From: Anaeromyces robustus
Taxonomy: Eukaryota; Neocallimastigomycota; Neocallimastigomycetes; Neocallimastigales; Neocallimastigaceae
NCBI GenBank assembly: GCA_002104895.1
Contig: MCFG01000303.1
Span: forward strand, 22,718 to 86,717
Length of the DNA stretch: 64,000 nt
Reading direction: 5' to 3'
Made by a program: the position numbers and the translations under genes. This document shows, piece by piece, positions 32,209 through 45,914 of the stretch (positions are counted from its first letter, which is position 1; each line of letters begins with the position of its first letter). The notes below the pieces were generated by a model that searched no databases, was not told the DNA's origin, and saw only the letters and a list, made by a program, of their open reading frames with translations.

Positions 32209-32941
32209 AACAATCATAAATAATATAATTTGATTATTTATTATTAATCAAAAGGTTTTTTAATAAAATATTATATATATAATAATACAAACATTAAAAA
32301 ATAAAAATTTCAAAATTAAGCATTATCTCTTTTTTTTTTTTTTTTTTTCTTTTTTTTTATATTATTTTTTTAAATCTTTTATTTTTTTTTTTTTTTTTTT
32401 TTTGAATTATTTTACTTTTCATGGTCATTTTTTTCTAATGTATAAAAAAACTATAATAAGAATTTATATAATAATTAAATTAATAAATAATAATTAAATT
32501 AATTTACTAAATATAGTAATCAATAATAATAAAAGTCTAATTAAACAAATTAAAAATGCTTTTTTTTTTTTTTACTTATTTATTTTTACACAAAAATAAA
32601 ATATTTATTTTTGATAAACAAAAAAAATTTTTTTTGATTATCAAAAATATTTTCACCATGAATTTTTTTATTATTATGAGTTTTTAGATGAGATTAACAT
32701 GTGTTTTTTTATTGCTCTATTATTATTATTTTTTGGCAATGTTACTTTACAGAATATTAATTGAATAGTTTTTAATTTAAATAAATTTCTTAGTAAAGTT
32801 AAATCAAATTTAAATAATAATAATAAAAATAATAATAAAATGTTTTAATTCCTTTATTTAAAGGATATAATAATTATTTAATACTTATATTTTTATAACA
32901 GTGCAATTATGAAACTAGAGTGTAATATAATTCTTTTCAAC

Positions 32942-32973
<32 letters not shown>

Positions 32974-33215
32974 GATTTTATTTATTTACATATTTATTAA
33001 TTTATTAATTTATTAATTTATTAATTTATTAATTTATTAATCTATTTATTTATTTGTTTATTATAATTATTTTTTAAAAAAAAATACATATTATAAAACA
33101 ATCTGTACTTTTTTTAGTTTAGCGGAAAAATTGAATTTCTTTTTTCTTTTTTTTTTACTTTTTTAATTAACTATAAAATTTATTTTAATTATATAATATT
33201 TTATTAATATTTTAA

Positions 33216-33842
33216 GGGGAAGTGTGCATTTCGGCAATATATTTCGTAAATGTATCGCGCATTAAAATAACGTATTATTTAAATGTATTATATTGTGGCT
33301 TATAAATTAAATTAATAAAAAATTTATTATATTATTAAAATCAATATTTTATTTATTATTGATTTATGAAACCAATTTATTAGTGGTATCTTCTTTTTAT
33401 TAATATTTCTTTTTTTTTTTATTTAACTTATGAAATAAATAAAATATTAAGTGAAATTTAAAATTTATATTTATAATTCTTTAAATTATGATTATGAAAT
33501 AAATAAAATATTAAGTGAAATTTAAAATTTATATTTATAATTCTTTAAATTATGAAATAAATAAAATATTAAGTGAAATTTAAAATTTATATTTATAATT
33601 CTTAAAATTATGAAATAAATAAAATATTAAGTGAAATTTAAAATTTATTTTTATAATTCTTTAAATTATGAAATAAATAAGAAATGTTTTAATATACAAG
33701 TACTAGTATATAAACTCTCTTAAAAATTTTTTATATAAATGTGGCGTTAAAAATATTTATATAAATTTACAATATGAAATGTGGCGTAAAGGACCTGTCA
33801 ATGCAAAAAATTTCATGTACATTGCCGAAATGCTACACTCAG
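33216..33842. mobile_element. Non-autonomous DNA transposon (MITE), possibly hAT-like
   Basis: The left end (33222-33238, GTGTGCATTTCGGCAAT) and right end (33821-33838, ATTGCCGAAATGCTACAC) are inverted repeats differing by a single-base indel and a substitution. The 8-mer TATTTTAA flanks both ends (33208-33215 and 33843-33850) and would be the target-site duplication. The left terminus begins with a run of G after A, resembling hAT ends, and an 8-bp duplication suits hAT; family assignment is inference. The interior has no coding frame but carries a tandem repeat. The GC-containing ends stand out sharply from the flanks. Confidence 0.7.
33429..33680. repeat. 58-bp tandem repeat, four copies plus a partial, inside the MITE
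   Basis: The unit begins TATGAAATAAATAAAATATT and continues AAGTGAAATTTAAAATTTAT to a TTTAAAT end. The first copy has a 6-bp insertion (TATGAT) and later copies have single substitutions. Confidence 0.85.
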
Positions 33843-34854
33843 TATTTTAAGTTCTTTTCATTTTATTTGTTCTTAAAATTTTATTAGTAATGCAACTCTT
33901 TTTTGTACTTTTTCATGTCAAACTTAATTATTATTAAAAAATATTTTAATATTCTTTTTTTGGTTATTTTTTGTTTAAAAATAAAATAAAATTTATGTAT
34001 GACAAAATAATAAATGTATGACAAAATAAAAAAAATGTATGACAAAATTAAATAATAATAATAATAACTAATAAATAAATAATAATATAATAATATAATT
34101 TAATAATAACAACCATAAAACCATATTATTAAATGAGGCAAAAATTATTAAATCTAAATTTTATTTATTTGAATTACGTTTATTTTTATAATACAGTATA
34201 AAAAATTAGTGGCTTTTTTAGTTTCAAAAAAAACAATTAAACAAAAAAATGAGAGAGTGGACTTTTTTTTTTTTTATTTATTTAGTTTTGTTTTATCTTT
34301 TTATCTTTTATCTTTTTATCTTTCCTTTTTATTATTTTTAACTTCATTTTATTATAATTTTGTATATTTGTTTTATTTATTTATGTTTTTTTATATATAT
34401 TATTTATAATGTAAAATAATAATAAATAATAATTATATGAAAATTTATTTAATATTAAATAAATAAAATTAATATTACATTAATAATATTAAAACATGTA
34501 TTTTTTTTTTTTTAATTTTTTAATTTATTATTATCATTTTATATACATCATCATCATTATTTATTATTAATTTTATTATTATTATTAATTATTAATTATT
34601 AATTATTAATTATTATTATTATTATATTAGTATTCATAATCATTATATAATATTTAAAAAAAATATGTGTTTCCAAACTAGGGTATACATGATATAATAT
34701 GATTATTAAAAATATAAATTAGATAAAATAGTTTAATTATTATTTAATATAATTAAAAATAACAATCCACAACTACTTTTTGTTAATACTGGTACTTTTA
34801 TTTAGTAGTTTAATAAATAACTATTGTATATATTATTCTTTATATTTTATGTAG

Positions 34855-34939
34855 AATCTAAGCAAAATGTCGTCAAATATAATGTTAGATATGTTGCTGA
34901 TACTAATTGGTATCTTGTTAATGATAATATATTTAACAA
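34855..34939 (+). pseudogene. Isolated exon-like fragment of unknown gene
   Basis: A stretch of richer codon composition is preceded by AG (34853-34854) and followed by GTATGTG. In one frame it reads SKQNVVKYNVRYVADTNWYL then VNDNIFN, which looks protein-like, but no matching neighbouring exon was found. It may be a relic or a chance open frame. Confidence 0.25.
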
Positions 34940-36258
34940 GTATGTGTTATAACTAATGGAAATTCATATCATTATAATTATTGATTGTAATCCTTCTATT
35001 AACAATTTCTTTTGATGTGCAAAATGAATTGAAGGTAAATGAATCAAAGTTTATTTATAATAAAAAACAATCTATAATTTAAGACAATCAACATTGTTAA
35101 ATATTCAAAATTTTAATATTTAATTAGATTATATATTAGACATATATTTTAAGTATAGCGATATTATATATTTAATTTATTACTATATATTATTATATAT
35201 TATTATATATTAAAACTACATATATTATAAATATTATATATATTTAAATATATATATATAAAAAGGATTTTATTTATATACGTAATATATATATTAATAT
35301 ACATGAGTGAAATAATTGTAAAAAAAAAACTAATAATATAAATTATTATAATTATTTCAAATATATGTCATTAAAAATTTAAATTATTATATATTAAATG
35401 TTGAAAGTTGACGATTATTATTGGATTATTATTGGATTATTATTGGATAAGTTGTTTAACTAGTCTGTTATAACTGAAAATAAAAGACTTTTTATACCTC
35501 AAAATTCATAATAAATTTTAAACCTATAAAAAAAAATAATAAACTATACGGTCATTCTAACTTTGTTGAAATGAATATTTATTCCTCATTTTAAGAAATT
35601 ATTATCTAACTATTATAAAAAAATTGTAAATTAAAATTAATGTTAAAATTATTTAAAATATTTGATTAAATTTTTGTTATTGTTGATTAAATTTATTAAC
35701 CATAATATTGGTGATATATAACTTAAATATTTAAAAATTAATAATAAAAAAAGTAATAATGTTTAAATATTAGAATTATTAAGTGTATAGATAAATTTTT
35801 ATTATTTTAATTTTTTAATCTTTTAGAATAAAAAACTCCATTATTATTTATAATTAAAAAAGGCTTTTTTTAATTTACATCTATCAAAATTTATAAATAT
35901 TATTTTGTAAAACTAATAGTCTATTCATTTACTAAATTATTATTAAAATCAATATAATTTTATAATTATAATTATAAAAATAAAAAAAAATATAAAAAAA
36001 TTTTTTTGTTATTTTGGAAAGGTTTCAATTTTTATATAAATTACAATACTAATAATTTATTTTTATTATATGTATGTGTACGATAACAAATTAAATTTAT
36101 ATTTATGTATTAAATAAATAATAATAAAAATAAGATATAAAAAATAATATATAATATACATGTATATAATTTTTTTTATAAATCTTTTTTATAAATTCTA
36201 TTTTAAAAATATAAAATAAAAAAAAAAATAAAATAAAATAAATTAAATTAAATTATAT

Positions 36259-38250
36259 TTAACTATTAATACTATTATTGCGAGTATTTATTAATTGATT
36301 TTTAGACGCGTAAGGAGAAGAGGAAGTAGAAGATATATATTCATTAGATCTATTAATATCATGTAATTTTATTCTTAATAGGCCTAAAGGTGGAGAATTG
36401 ACAGAAGAATTTGAACTATTACATGATTGTTTTTCAATATTATTTATTCTTCTTCTAGATAAACCAGGAGAATCTATAGGAGATGATGAATTGTTATAAT
36501 TTTGATTTTTTTGTAATGATGAATTAAAGACTATTACCCTTGATCCTTGATTATTTAGTCGACTGAAATAGATATCATAGAATTTCTTTATAAATAAGTA
36601 ATATAAAATTACTGAAGTATTGATAATTGTTCCTAATGCATTAAATAAATCCAAAACTTTAATATTAATGTCATTTTGAGTATTAATAAATTCTATAATG
36701 ATCATAAATATTGTATAAGTATATACTGGAATTCCTAAGTTCTGTTTTTATATATATATATATATATAACATATAATAAAAAAATAAAAAATATATATGT
36801 ATAATAAAATTTTAATTAAAATTTTATACATTTTTATTGTATGTTTTTATTATTTATAAAAAAAATAATAAAAAATATTAATAAAATTTTTAATATATAT
36901 ATTAAGAATTAAGAATATTTATATATATGTATTTACTTCTTTATATTTCTTTTCAACATGTCTAATATTATAAGATATAATAAAACCGGCCATTAATACT
37001 ACAAAGTTAAATATTGTACTTTAAAATATTAAAATATATATATATATATATACAAAGTAATATATTAATTATTTATACTTTTTTTTTCTTATAGTTCATT
37101 AATATTTTATAAATATTTTTATCTCTGTTTTTAATTTTTTTTTTAATTATATATACCTTAAATTTTTAGTTGGAGGATAATGACATTTTTGAAATTCTTT
37201 ATAATCAGTAGTTAAATGAGATTCAAGACTGAAAGTATCAAAAACAATCCAAAGTAATGCTAATATCCAGTGATACAAAGTTATTAAAATAATAGTCATA
37301 TACATATAATATTTATTATTTCTAATTCTTAATGTCCTATGGCGGAAATATCTATTATTTTAAATTTTTATTATTAATATTATTGTTAAAAAATTATTTA
37401 CTCTTTTTTTTTTTTTTTTTACTTTTTAAATATTAAGATAAGAATAATTATAGATTTAGATTTGATTATAATTAATTTACATTTTATAAATTCTATATGA
37501 TTTTACATAAATAGAACCAAATACTAATGAAAATCCCTTTAATAATAATATTATTATTTATGATTAATGATTAATTATTATTATTATTAAGGAAAAAAAG
37601 AAAAAAATTAATGAAATTTATTATATATATTTACTTCTTTACATTATTTATATATTTATTTATTTATTTATTAATTTATTTATCTATTTTATTCATTAAT
37701 TTATTTAAATAAATTATACATACTGTATTGTTTAATAAGTACATCTGATAACATCTTAATACTGTTCTTTCAATTGTTAAATATAATACATAAGTCAAAC
37801 TTATGATTGAACCTACTAATATAATGATTAAAAAATCCGTACCTCCTTTTAAATTTATATATATATAAATATATATTTATATATATAATTAATATTTGTA
37901 TTTAAATTTATAATTAAAATGAGAAAAATATAAAAATAGAAATAATATTGTATAAAATTATATAACTTTTTAATAATATTATTGTAATTTTTGCTTTTTA
38001 TCTTTTTACCTCCTTTAATATTTGGATGATCTCTAAGGAATATAGTTATTATAATAATCAAAAAAGTACTAAATATTAATAAACTGGTAACGAGGTCAAT
38101 AAGCATATCAATGATTTCATTTCTTTTTAATTGTTCATGTTCATTACAATATTTTCCAGTAAACTTAGTATTATTACAATTACATACATTATTATTAATA
38201 CATTTTCCAGAATTATTACATGCTGGTACACATTTTGGTTTATAACTATA

Positions 38251-38336
<86 letters not shown>

Positions 38337-38852
38337 TAAAAAATATTATTATAAATATTATTATAAATATTATTATTATTATAAATATTACCATGATTTT
38401 AAAATAGGACTCTCAACACTTTGATATATATGATCAACAGTGTCACATTCCTGTATTTCTAATTGAATATCAATATAATTTTTTTTAAATTTCAAATATG
38501 GACCTTTTTTTTTCATTTATTGTTGTTATTGTCATTGTATTTAGTTGTATCGTTAATTTATATATCAATAAATTAATATTTATAAAAGTATTAATATTAT
38601 ATTTTTAAAATTCAATTTTAATAATTTATAAATGTTATATATATAGATACCATATGTTTCAAAAAAGAATTTTAATGAATATACTCCAGGATTCCCTATT
38701 ACTATATTTTTATTTATAATTTTTTTTTAATTAATTATAAAAATATTATGAATTTAAAAATTTATATATTAATAATTATGAAATAATTATAGTATTTAAT
38801 TAATTAATTAATTTATAATAATAATAATAATAAATAATAATAAATAAATTAA

Positions 38853-38892
<40 letters not shown>

Positions 38893-38925
38893 AATAAATA
38901 ATAATAATAATAATAAATAATAATA

Positions 38926-38958
<33 letters not shown>

Positions 38959-41893
38959 TAATAATAGTAATAATAACCTTTAGCTGCTGGAAATATGCAA
39001 TTATCACTCCAACAATAATTTTGAACTTGACCCAATAATTTAGTATTATAAGTATCATTTATTTCTACTGAAATAAGTGCAAAATCATCATATTTAGCAT
39101 TATTTATATCAGTTTCAAATGTACGTACTAGTGACAAAAATAATAAATAGTAATAAATAAATAATAATAAATAAATAATAATAAATAAATAATAAATAAT
39201 AAATAATAAATAATAAATAATAAATAATAAATAATAAATAATAAATAATAAATAATAAATAATAAATAATAAATAATAAATAATAAATAATAAATAATAA
39301 ATAATAAATAATAAATAATATATAATATATAATAAATAATAAATAATAAATAATAAATAATAAATAATAAATAATAAATAATAAATAATAAATAATAAAT
39401 AATAAATAATAAATAATAAATAATAAAATATTAACTTACAATTGTTATAATCATCATAAAGTTCACCTATTATTTATTTATTATAAGTTAATTATAGAAA
39501 TATTTAAATAATAATAAATAATTTATAAAAAATTAATAAATGTAAGAAATAAAATAAATCAATATTAAAATATTTATTTAAATCATAATTCTTAATTTAT
39601 ATATATATAATATATATAGTTTTTTTTTTTTTTTTATATTTACATATTATATCAGGAAGAGTGTCACCTGACAACAAAGAGATTTTATGATTATTATAAG
39701 TATTATTAACTAATCGCATGCTAGTAGGATTTGTAGCAACATTTCCTTTAACTGATTCTAATTCTCTTAAATTTGAAACTACTGGCAAAGATTCTCTTGA
39801 ATAACCATATAATGAACTTCCTTGAAGAGCATGATTATTAATAAATTTATTATTGGTCATTGTAAAATGATAATTATTAAATTCTCCTACAGAATAAACT
39901 GCACCTCCAAATCTTTTTGCTGTATTATTACGAAATAATGAATTATTACAAATAATTGTACTACCAGTATATCTTTCTAAATATTCAAGATGAAATATTG
40001 ATCCACAATCAGATGTATTATTTTCAAAAGTAGAATCTTCTATAGTATAAAGTCCAGAAGTACTTCTTAATTCATCCATAAAAAAAAATCCATCCTTAAG
40101 ATAAGAATTTTTTATAGTATTATTATAAACATCTAATTTTGTGTAAACCATTATAACTCCAATATCTTTTTTTTTATATTATTTATAAAATAAAATTAAA
40201 TTAATTATAATATTATTATTAATTTAAAATAAACAATACATAATATATAATAAAATATTTAAAAAATAAAAAATGAAAAAAAAAATTGTATATAATCTAT
40301 ACCTCCATATAAATTATCAAAAGTTGTATTATTGAAAAGAATAGTATTATATCCTTCTACTAAAAGTATAACACCTTTTTGAACATTATCATAAGGATTT
40401 GGTTCTTTTTTACATTCATCACATGCACGTATATTCTTTATCTTTATATATTATAAAAATAAAAAAAAATTATTAAAAAAAAATTACACATATATATAAT
40501 AAAACAAATAATCAATTTAATTATACCTCACTATTAATTAAATGAAATCTTGTATTTCTCATTCTGAATAAAACTTTTTTATAATTTAAATATTAAAAAA
40601 TAAATATTTTTTTTTAATAAAATTATTATAAATTTATATATAATATAAAAAAAAATTAATTATATATTATTCCTTTTTTTTTTATGTATATATATTTATA
40701 TATATATACTAAAATATAATACCTCCTGGAGACATATAATTATTTACAAATAATTTATTCATAATTAATATAGGCTCTGTAGTTAAAGAGGTAAATTTAA
40801 TATGACGATAATAATAATTATTATTATTTATTGAAATCAAAAATATACAAATATAGCATAATATAATATAATATAATATTTATTTATTTTTTTATTTTTA
40901 ATATTGATGTTTTTAAATATTTATATAAAAGTTAATTACCATCATTAATATCATCTGAAACATAACCAATAAGTTCCTTTGGTAATATTGATTTATATCC
41001 ATCTACTTGAAAATTGGTGAGTCTCACTAGTGAATCACCTTGTTGATATATTAATCTTTTTATAATAATAATTTCCAATAGTTTATTATAAAAATATTAT
41101 ACATTAAATTATTTAGAAATAAATATTAAGTTTTTTTAATATAAATATAAATATAAATATAAATATAAATATAAATATATGATATGAAAATATTTACGAT
41201 GTTTGATAGCCACCACAATTTATAACTTCTACACTATTAATTATTATATATTATTTTTTTTTTTTTATATAATAAATAAAATAAATAATAAGGTTATTAA
41301 TTATATAATATATGTAAATGTTACTTTAATTCAAAAAAATACAAATATTGAATTATATATTTTTATATATAAATATATAAATATATACTTTTCAAATGTA
41401 GCAATATTTTTATAATCAATAAATATTATTGTACTATCTCTTTTACTTTCTTGACGTAAATTATTTAATCTTAAACCATTAACATTTAAAGTAATAAATG
41501 ATGAATCATGAGAATGATAAAATAAACCATCATTTTCTGGTCCATTTCCAACCATATTATATATTTCCAAATTTCTTTTGTTTTTTTGTTTTTTTTTTTT
41601 TTTTTAATATAATAAAAATATTAATTATTAATATATATATATCTTGTACAAAATGTGAAAAAAAAATTAATTGTTTATTAAAATAATTAACTTTTTCCTA
41701 CATATTGATTTTTTTTTAAGTTTTTTTCTCTTTTTTTTCTTTTTTTTTTTTTTTTTATTATCTATTGATTATCTTTACCTTATGGTTAATGAAGCATAAT
41801 TTGAAAGAATGAATGCTGAACCACTACTATAATGATTTATTAAATTTTCTGCATGATATAATTCAACTTTTGCAGATACATATTTTTCAATAC

Positions 41894-41968
<75 letters not shown>

Positions 41969-43491
41969 AATTTAATATATAATTTTTTTTTTAATTTTAG
42001 TTTTTTAAACAATTAATTAATAAAAAAGAAATCTATATTATATTTAAAATATATATATAACATAAAAGAAATTTATATATATATATATATTTACTTCATA
42101 ATTAATCCTCCACCTTTCATTCCTTCCATATTACCTGTATTAATTTGTGATATATTATAAAAATTTACTTTTGATGAAAACGATGATGTTGCATGACATA
42201 TACTACCCTTTATTCATTTATTAATTATTTTATTTATTCCATTATTATAATTATGATTATAATTATGATTTTTATATTATCCAATTATATAAGAAAAAAA
42301 AAAATAAAATAAAAATAAAAATATAAATAAAAAATTCATAGATACATAACATTTTATCATTAGTAAAAAATGAAAAATAAATTATATATTTTAATATAAA
42401 TATTATAAATAAATATATATATATATATTAATAAATAGAAAGATTATTTCTAAATTTAATACTTACATATCCTAAAGCGGTTACATTATTAAAACTAGCA
42501 CCAGAGATTTTAAAATTTTTATTATTATAAAGTAAAAAAGCTCCACCTTCTTTTTGACTTAAATTATGATTAAAATTACTATTATTTATTGATATATCTG
42601 AAAGTGTTGCATATATAGCTGATCTTAATTTTATTATTTTTAATTAATATCATTGCATATTGTAAATTACATATATATATAGTAAAAAAAAATAATAAAT
42701 TTTAGTAAATAGCGTAAATAAAAAATAACACTTAATATTCAACACGTTGGTTTATATAATATTGTTATTTATTTGTTTATTTAATAATTATTATTAAAAA
42801 ATATATATATTCACCCTCCATCCATATCTATTGAACTATAACCTTTTTCAAAATTGGAAGAATTAATAGTTACATCCGCTGAATTTACAATTCTTAAACA
42901 AGGACATTTAAATTCACCACTAAAATAACTATTATTAATTAATAATTTATATAATTCCAATCCATCATAATAAATAAGTCTATTTTTACATAAAGAATTA
43001 CCATAAAACTTCGAATTTTTAATTTCTACATTTCCACTTAAATTTATACAATTATTACTAGATTGTTTATAAGGTTGATACGATATATTGGTTAATTTTA
43101 CATATTCATTTTTACCATTATTATTATCTATAATGATATTTCCATAAATGTCTAATTTTTCTAATGATATTTTATTATTATTGTTAAATGATAAATTCCC
43201 TGAAACCTCTAAATTACTTATTACTACTTCTTTAACATTTTTATTAAAATTTAATGAATTTAAGATATTTAATCCAGAGTAAGTTGATTTACCTATAAGC
43301 GATAGTTTATCTAATGATTTACTTATAGTTACATTTTTAGTAATATTTATAAATGTTTCTATATTTATGGTAAGTTCATTTTCATTATTTGAATTTATAG
43401 TATTTAAAAATTCATTTTCATCTTTGATAGTAGCTGCATTTAAAATATTAAATAAATAAAATAATAATAGTATATATATATATATTATCAT
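36259..43491 (-). CDS. Class C (GABA-B-like) G-protein-coupled receptor with beta-helix ectodomain and EGF-like module, 1224 residues
   Basis: Twenty-one exons close in phase to 3675 nt. Reading from the 5' end: 43491-42815, 42623-42467, 42207-42095, 41892-41779, 41574-41389, 41233-41198, 41055-40940, 40776-40723, 40573-40527, 40441-40303, 40165-39644, 39466-39440, 39127-38978, 38701-38651, 38503-38392, 38245-38010, 37845-37724, 37536-37481, 37351-37157, 37018-36937 and 36741-36259. Residues 1-20 are a signal peptide. To about 720 the protein is Asn-rich with beta-helix rungs (FNNVTALGY, STFENNTSDCGSIF, SLFRNNTAKRFGGAVYS). An EGF-like Cys cluster follows (about 834-864). Seven helices start near 873. 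Helix 3, GFSLVFGSIYVKSYRIYK, and the helix 5-6 segment (AGFIISYNIRHVEKKYKE, then LGIPVY) match GABA-B-type class C receptors. The tail from about 1120 is Ser/Asn-rich. The ligand is unknown; an extracellular polysaccharide is a reasonable inference. The exon 10 acceptor could also be 6 nt further in. Confidence 0.8.
38247..38330. repeat. (ATT)n microsatellite in receptor intron 15
   Basis: A trinucleotide array between the EGF exon and the preceding exon. On the minus strand it produces a false Ile-rich N-terminus in front of the EGF/transmembrane frame. Confidence 0.85.
39140..39426. repeat. (AATAAAT)n heptanucleotide array in receptor intron 12
   Basis: The 7-base period is nearly perfect from about 39190 to 39425, broken once around 39320-39335 (TATAATATAT). 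It lies between the exons ending at 39440 and starting at 39127. Confidence 0.85.
41893..41968. repeat. (ATT)n microsatellite in receptor intron 3
   Basis: About 25 ATT units abut the acceptor of receptor exon 4, so on the gene strand the polypyrimidine tract is replaced by an AAT array ending in AATAG. Confidence 0.85.
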
Positions 43492-45914
43492 TTTTTTCTT
43501 TTCACATTATATTGAAAAAAAAAAAAAAAAAACAATTTTCTTTTTAATTAAAAAAGAAAAAATTTTTAATTTAAAAAAATAAATAAATAAACAAATAATT
43601 AATAAATAAATAATTTTTTAAAAGTAAATTAATAAAATAAATTAATAAATAAAATTTATTATTTATAATAAATCATAATAAAATTATATTATGATTATAT
43701 ATAAAAATATTTGATTATTAAAATATTAAAATATTTTTTGGGTAAAAAAATAAAAATAAGAATTTTGTTTCCATAAAAAAAAAATATTCCATAAAAAAAA
43801 AAAATGAACAAAATATTATATTGAATAATCAAAAGGCAAAATTAAATAATTAACTGCTATGATATAAGATAAGATAATATTATATTATATAGTATAATAT
43901 AATATATATATAATAGCATTAATTTTATTTTAAAATTTATAACTCCTTTAATATATGAAATATAGTTTTTTAACTTTATTATTTTAAAATAATTATTATT
44001 TATTATAAAAATCGTTATATATATTTGAATATCAATTAAAAGAAAATAATAAATAATAAAAAATAAATAATAATACAAAAGAAAGAAAACTATATTAACA
44101 ATTATTTTTTATAATAAGAAATTTTTTTCAAAAAAAAAAAAAAAAAAAAAAAAAGAAAAAAAATTCAAATAAATGGAATGATAAATAAGAACTGATTAAA
44201 TGATTAAATGACACAAAAATATATAATATTATAATAAAGACAATTAAAGTAGTTATTCCATGTACATAATTATAATTATAATTTTCATTTAAACTTAATT
44301 ATTATATGATTATATGAATTATAAAAACTTTATTTTTTTTTTATTTTTATTTTTCATTATTTTGTTTAGTAACATTTATTTTATTTTTTTGAGTATTTAA
44401 ATATTTACTTTTGAAATTCTATATTTAATATTAAATTACTATATATTAATAAAAAAAATTTTTTTTTTATATATTAATAAAAAATAACAATAAAAAAATG
44501 GGAATTATTATTATAAATTATATAAAAGTTAAGTATTAATTCATGCTTTCATTTTAAATATAAATATTTTTTTTTTTTAATATAAAGTTAAAAAATTTTA
44601 ACTTTAATAATTAATTTATATTCTGCATTTATTTATTTAATAAAATAAAGACTGCAGATATCTAAATCTATAAAACTACTTTTATAAATATTATTATTAT
44701 CATTGATATACTAAAATATGATAATATAATATATATTTTACATAAAGTAATAGATTTTGAGCTTTTTTTTTTTTTTAAACAATAATTACTATAATTAAAA
44801 ATATATAAATTTTTAAAATAATAAAAATTTTTTTTATACTTTTTTATATAAATATATAAATTTTTAAAGTAATGATTCTTTTTTTTTTTTTTACTCTTTA
44901 ATATAAATATATAAAATGAATTGATGAAATTTTCATTAATTATGTAATGATTATTATTTATGTATATATCTTTTTAAATTGATTTAAAAATTTACAATTC
45001 AATATTCTTAAAAATTGAAATAAAAATTATTATTAATATTTAAAAGAAAAAATTTATATATTTTTAATCACTCAAACATACACATTGATATATATTATAT
45101 TATATTATAAAATAAAAAGTTTACAATTTCATCTATACTTAAACATCTCAAAAATAATAACTATTATAATTTTTATTTAGTTATATATTTGTACTATTAT
45201 TTAAAATATATTCAATAAACATTTCTGTCTATTTTAAATGAATAATTTATCTAAAAAGACTAAATAATATTTATTTTAAATCATTTTTTTTTATTATTAT
45301 ATCCTATAAATAATAAATTAAAGTTCCGGTTTAGTTTTTAACTTTAATGTTTATTATATTATATAATTAGAGAAAAAATATAATCTTGAAAAATTAATAA
45401 TAAAGATAAAAAAAAGGAAAAGAAAAATACTATAATACTTATTCTGTTATAAATTTGTATAATTATCAATTTTATATTTGATAATTATTCAAACATTTAA
45501 AAAAAAAAAATAAACAGATTTCAACATTAATAAAAAAATATGAAATGACAGTAAAAATTACTTTTAATCTGATTAATAAAATTAAAGTTATTAAATTCCC
45601 AATTTTGATAACTGTGATAAAAATAAAAAGTAAAAAATAAAAAATTGATTTATTAATTATTATGGTTATATCATCATGATACTTTTTTTGGTATCGAAAT
45701 TTTTGTTATATGTTTTATTATTATACAGATTATAAATAATTATTATTTCTATTATACATATAAGTTTTATTATTATACAGATTTATGAATAATTACTATG
45801 TTTATTATGCATATAAAATGTTATTATTATCACATAAATTATTATTATCAAATATATGTATTTTTTTTTCTTTCATTTTTATTTTTTTTTTATTTTTTTT
45901 AATTAAAAATTTGT
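43492..45914. other. AT-rich intergenic region upstream of the receptor gene
   Basis: No coding signal is seen. There are poly(A) tracts at about 43515-43530, 43783-43805 and 44132-44155. The receptor promoter must lie near 43500 and upstream, but no element is recognisable. Confidence 0.5.

Noticed and set aside
37855-38394. Separate small membrane protein with an EGF-like motif
   Set aside because: The Ile-rich start comes from an ATT microsatellite and the end reads into an intron; the middle is one exon of the class C receptor.
38808-39137. Tyr/Leu-rich C-terminal extension after the AAKG segment
   Set aside because: It is translation of an intron microsatellite beyond a GTTATT donor; the next receptor exon continues in phase at 38701.
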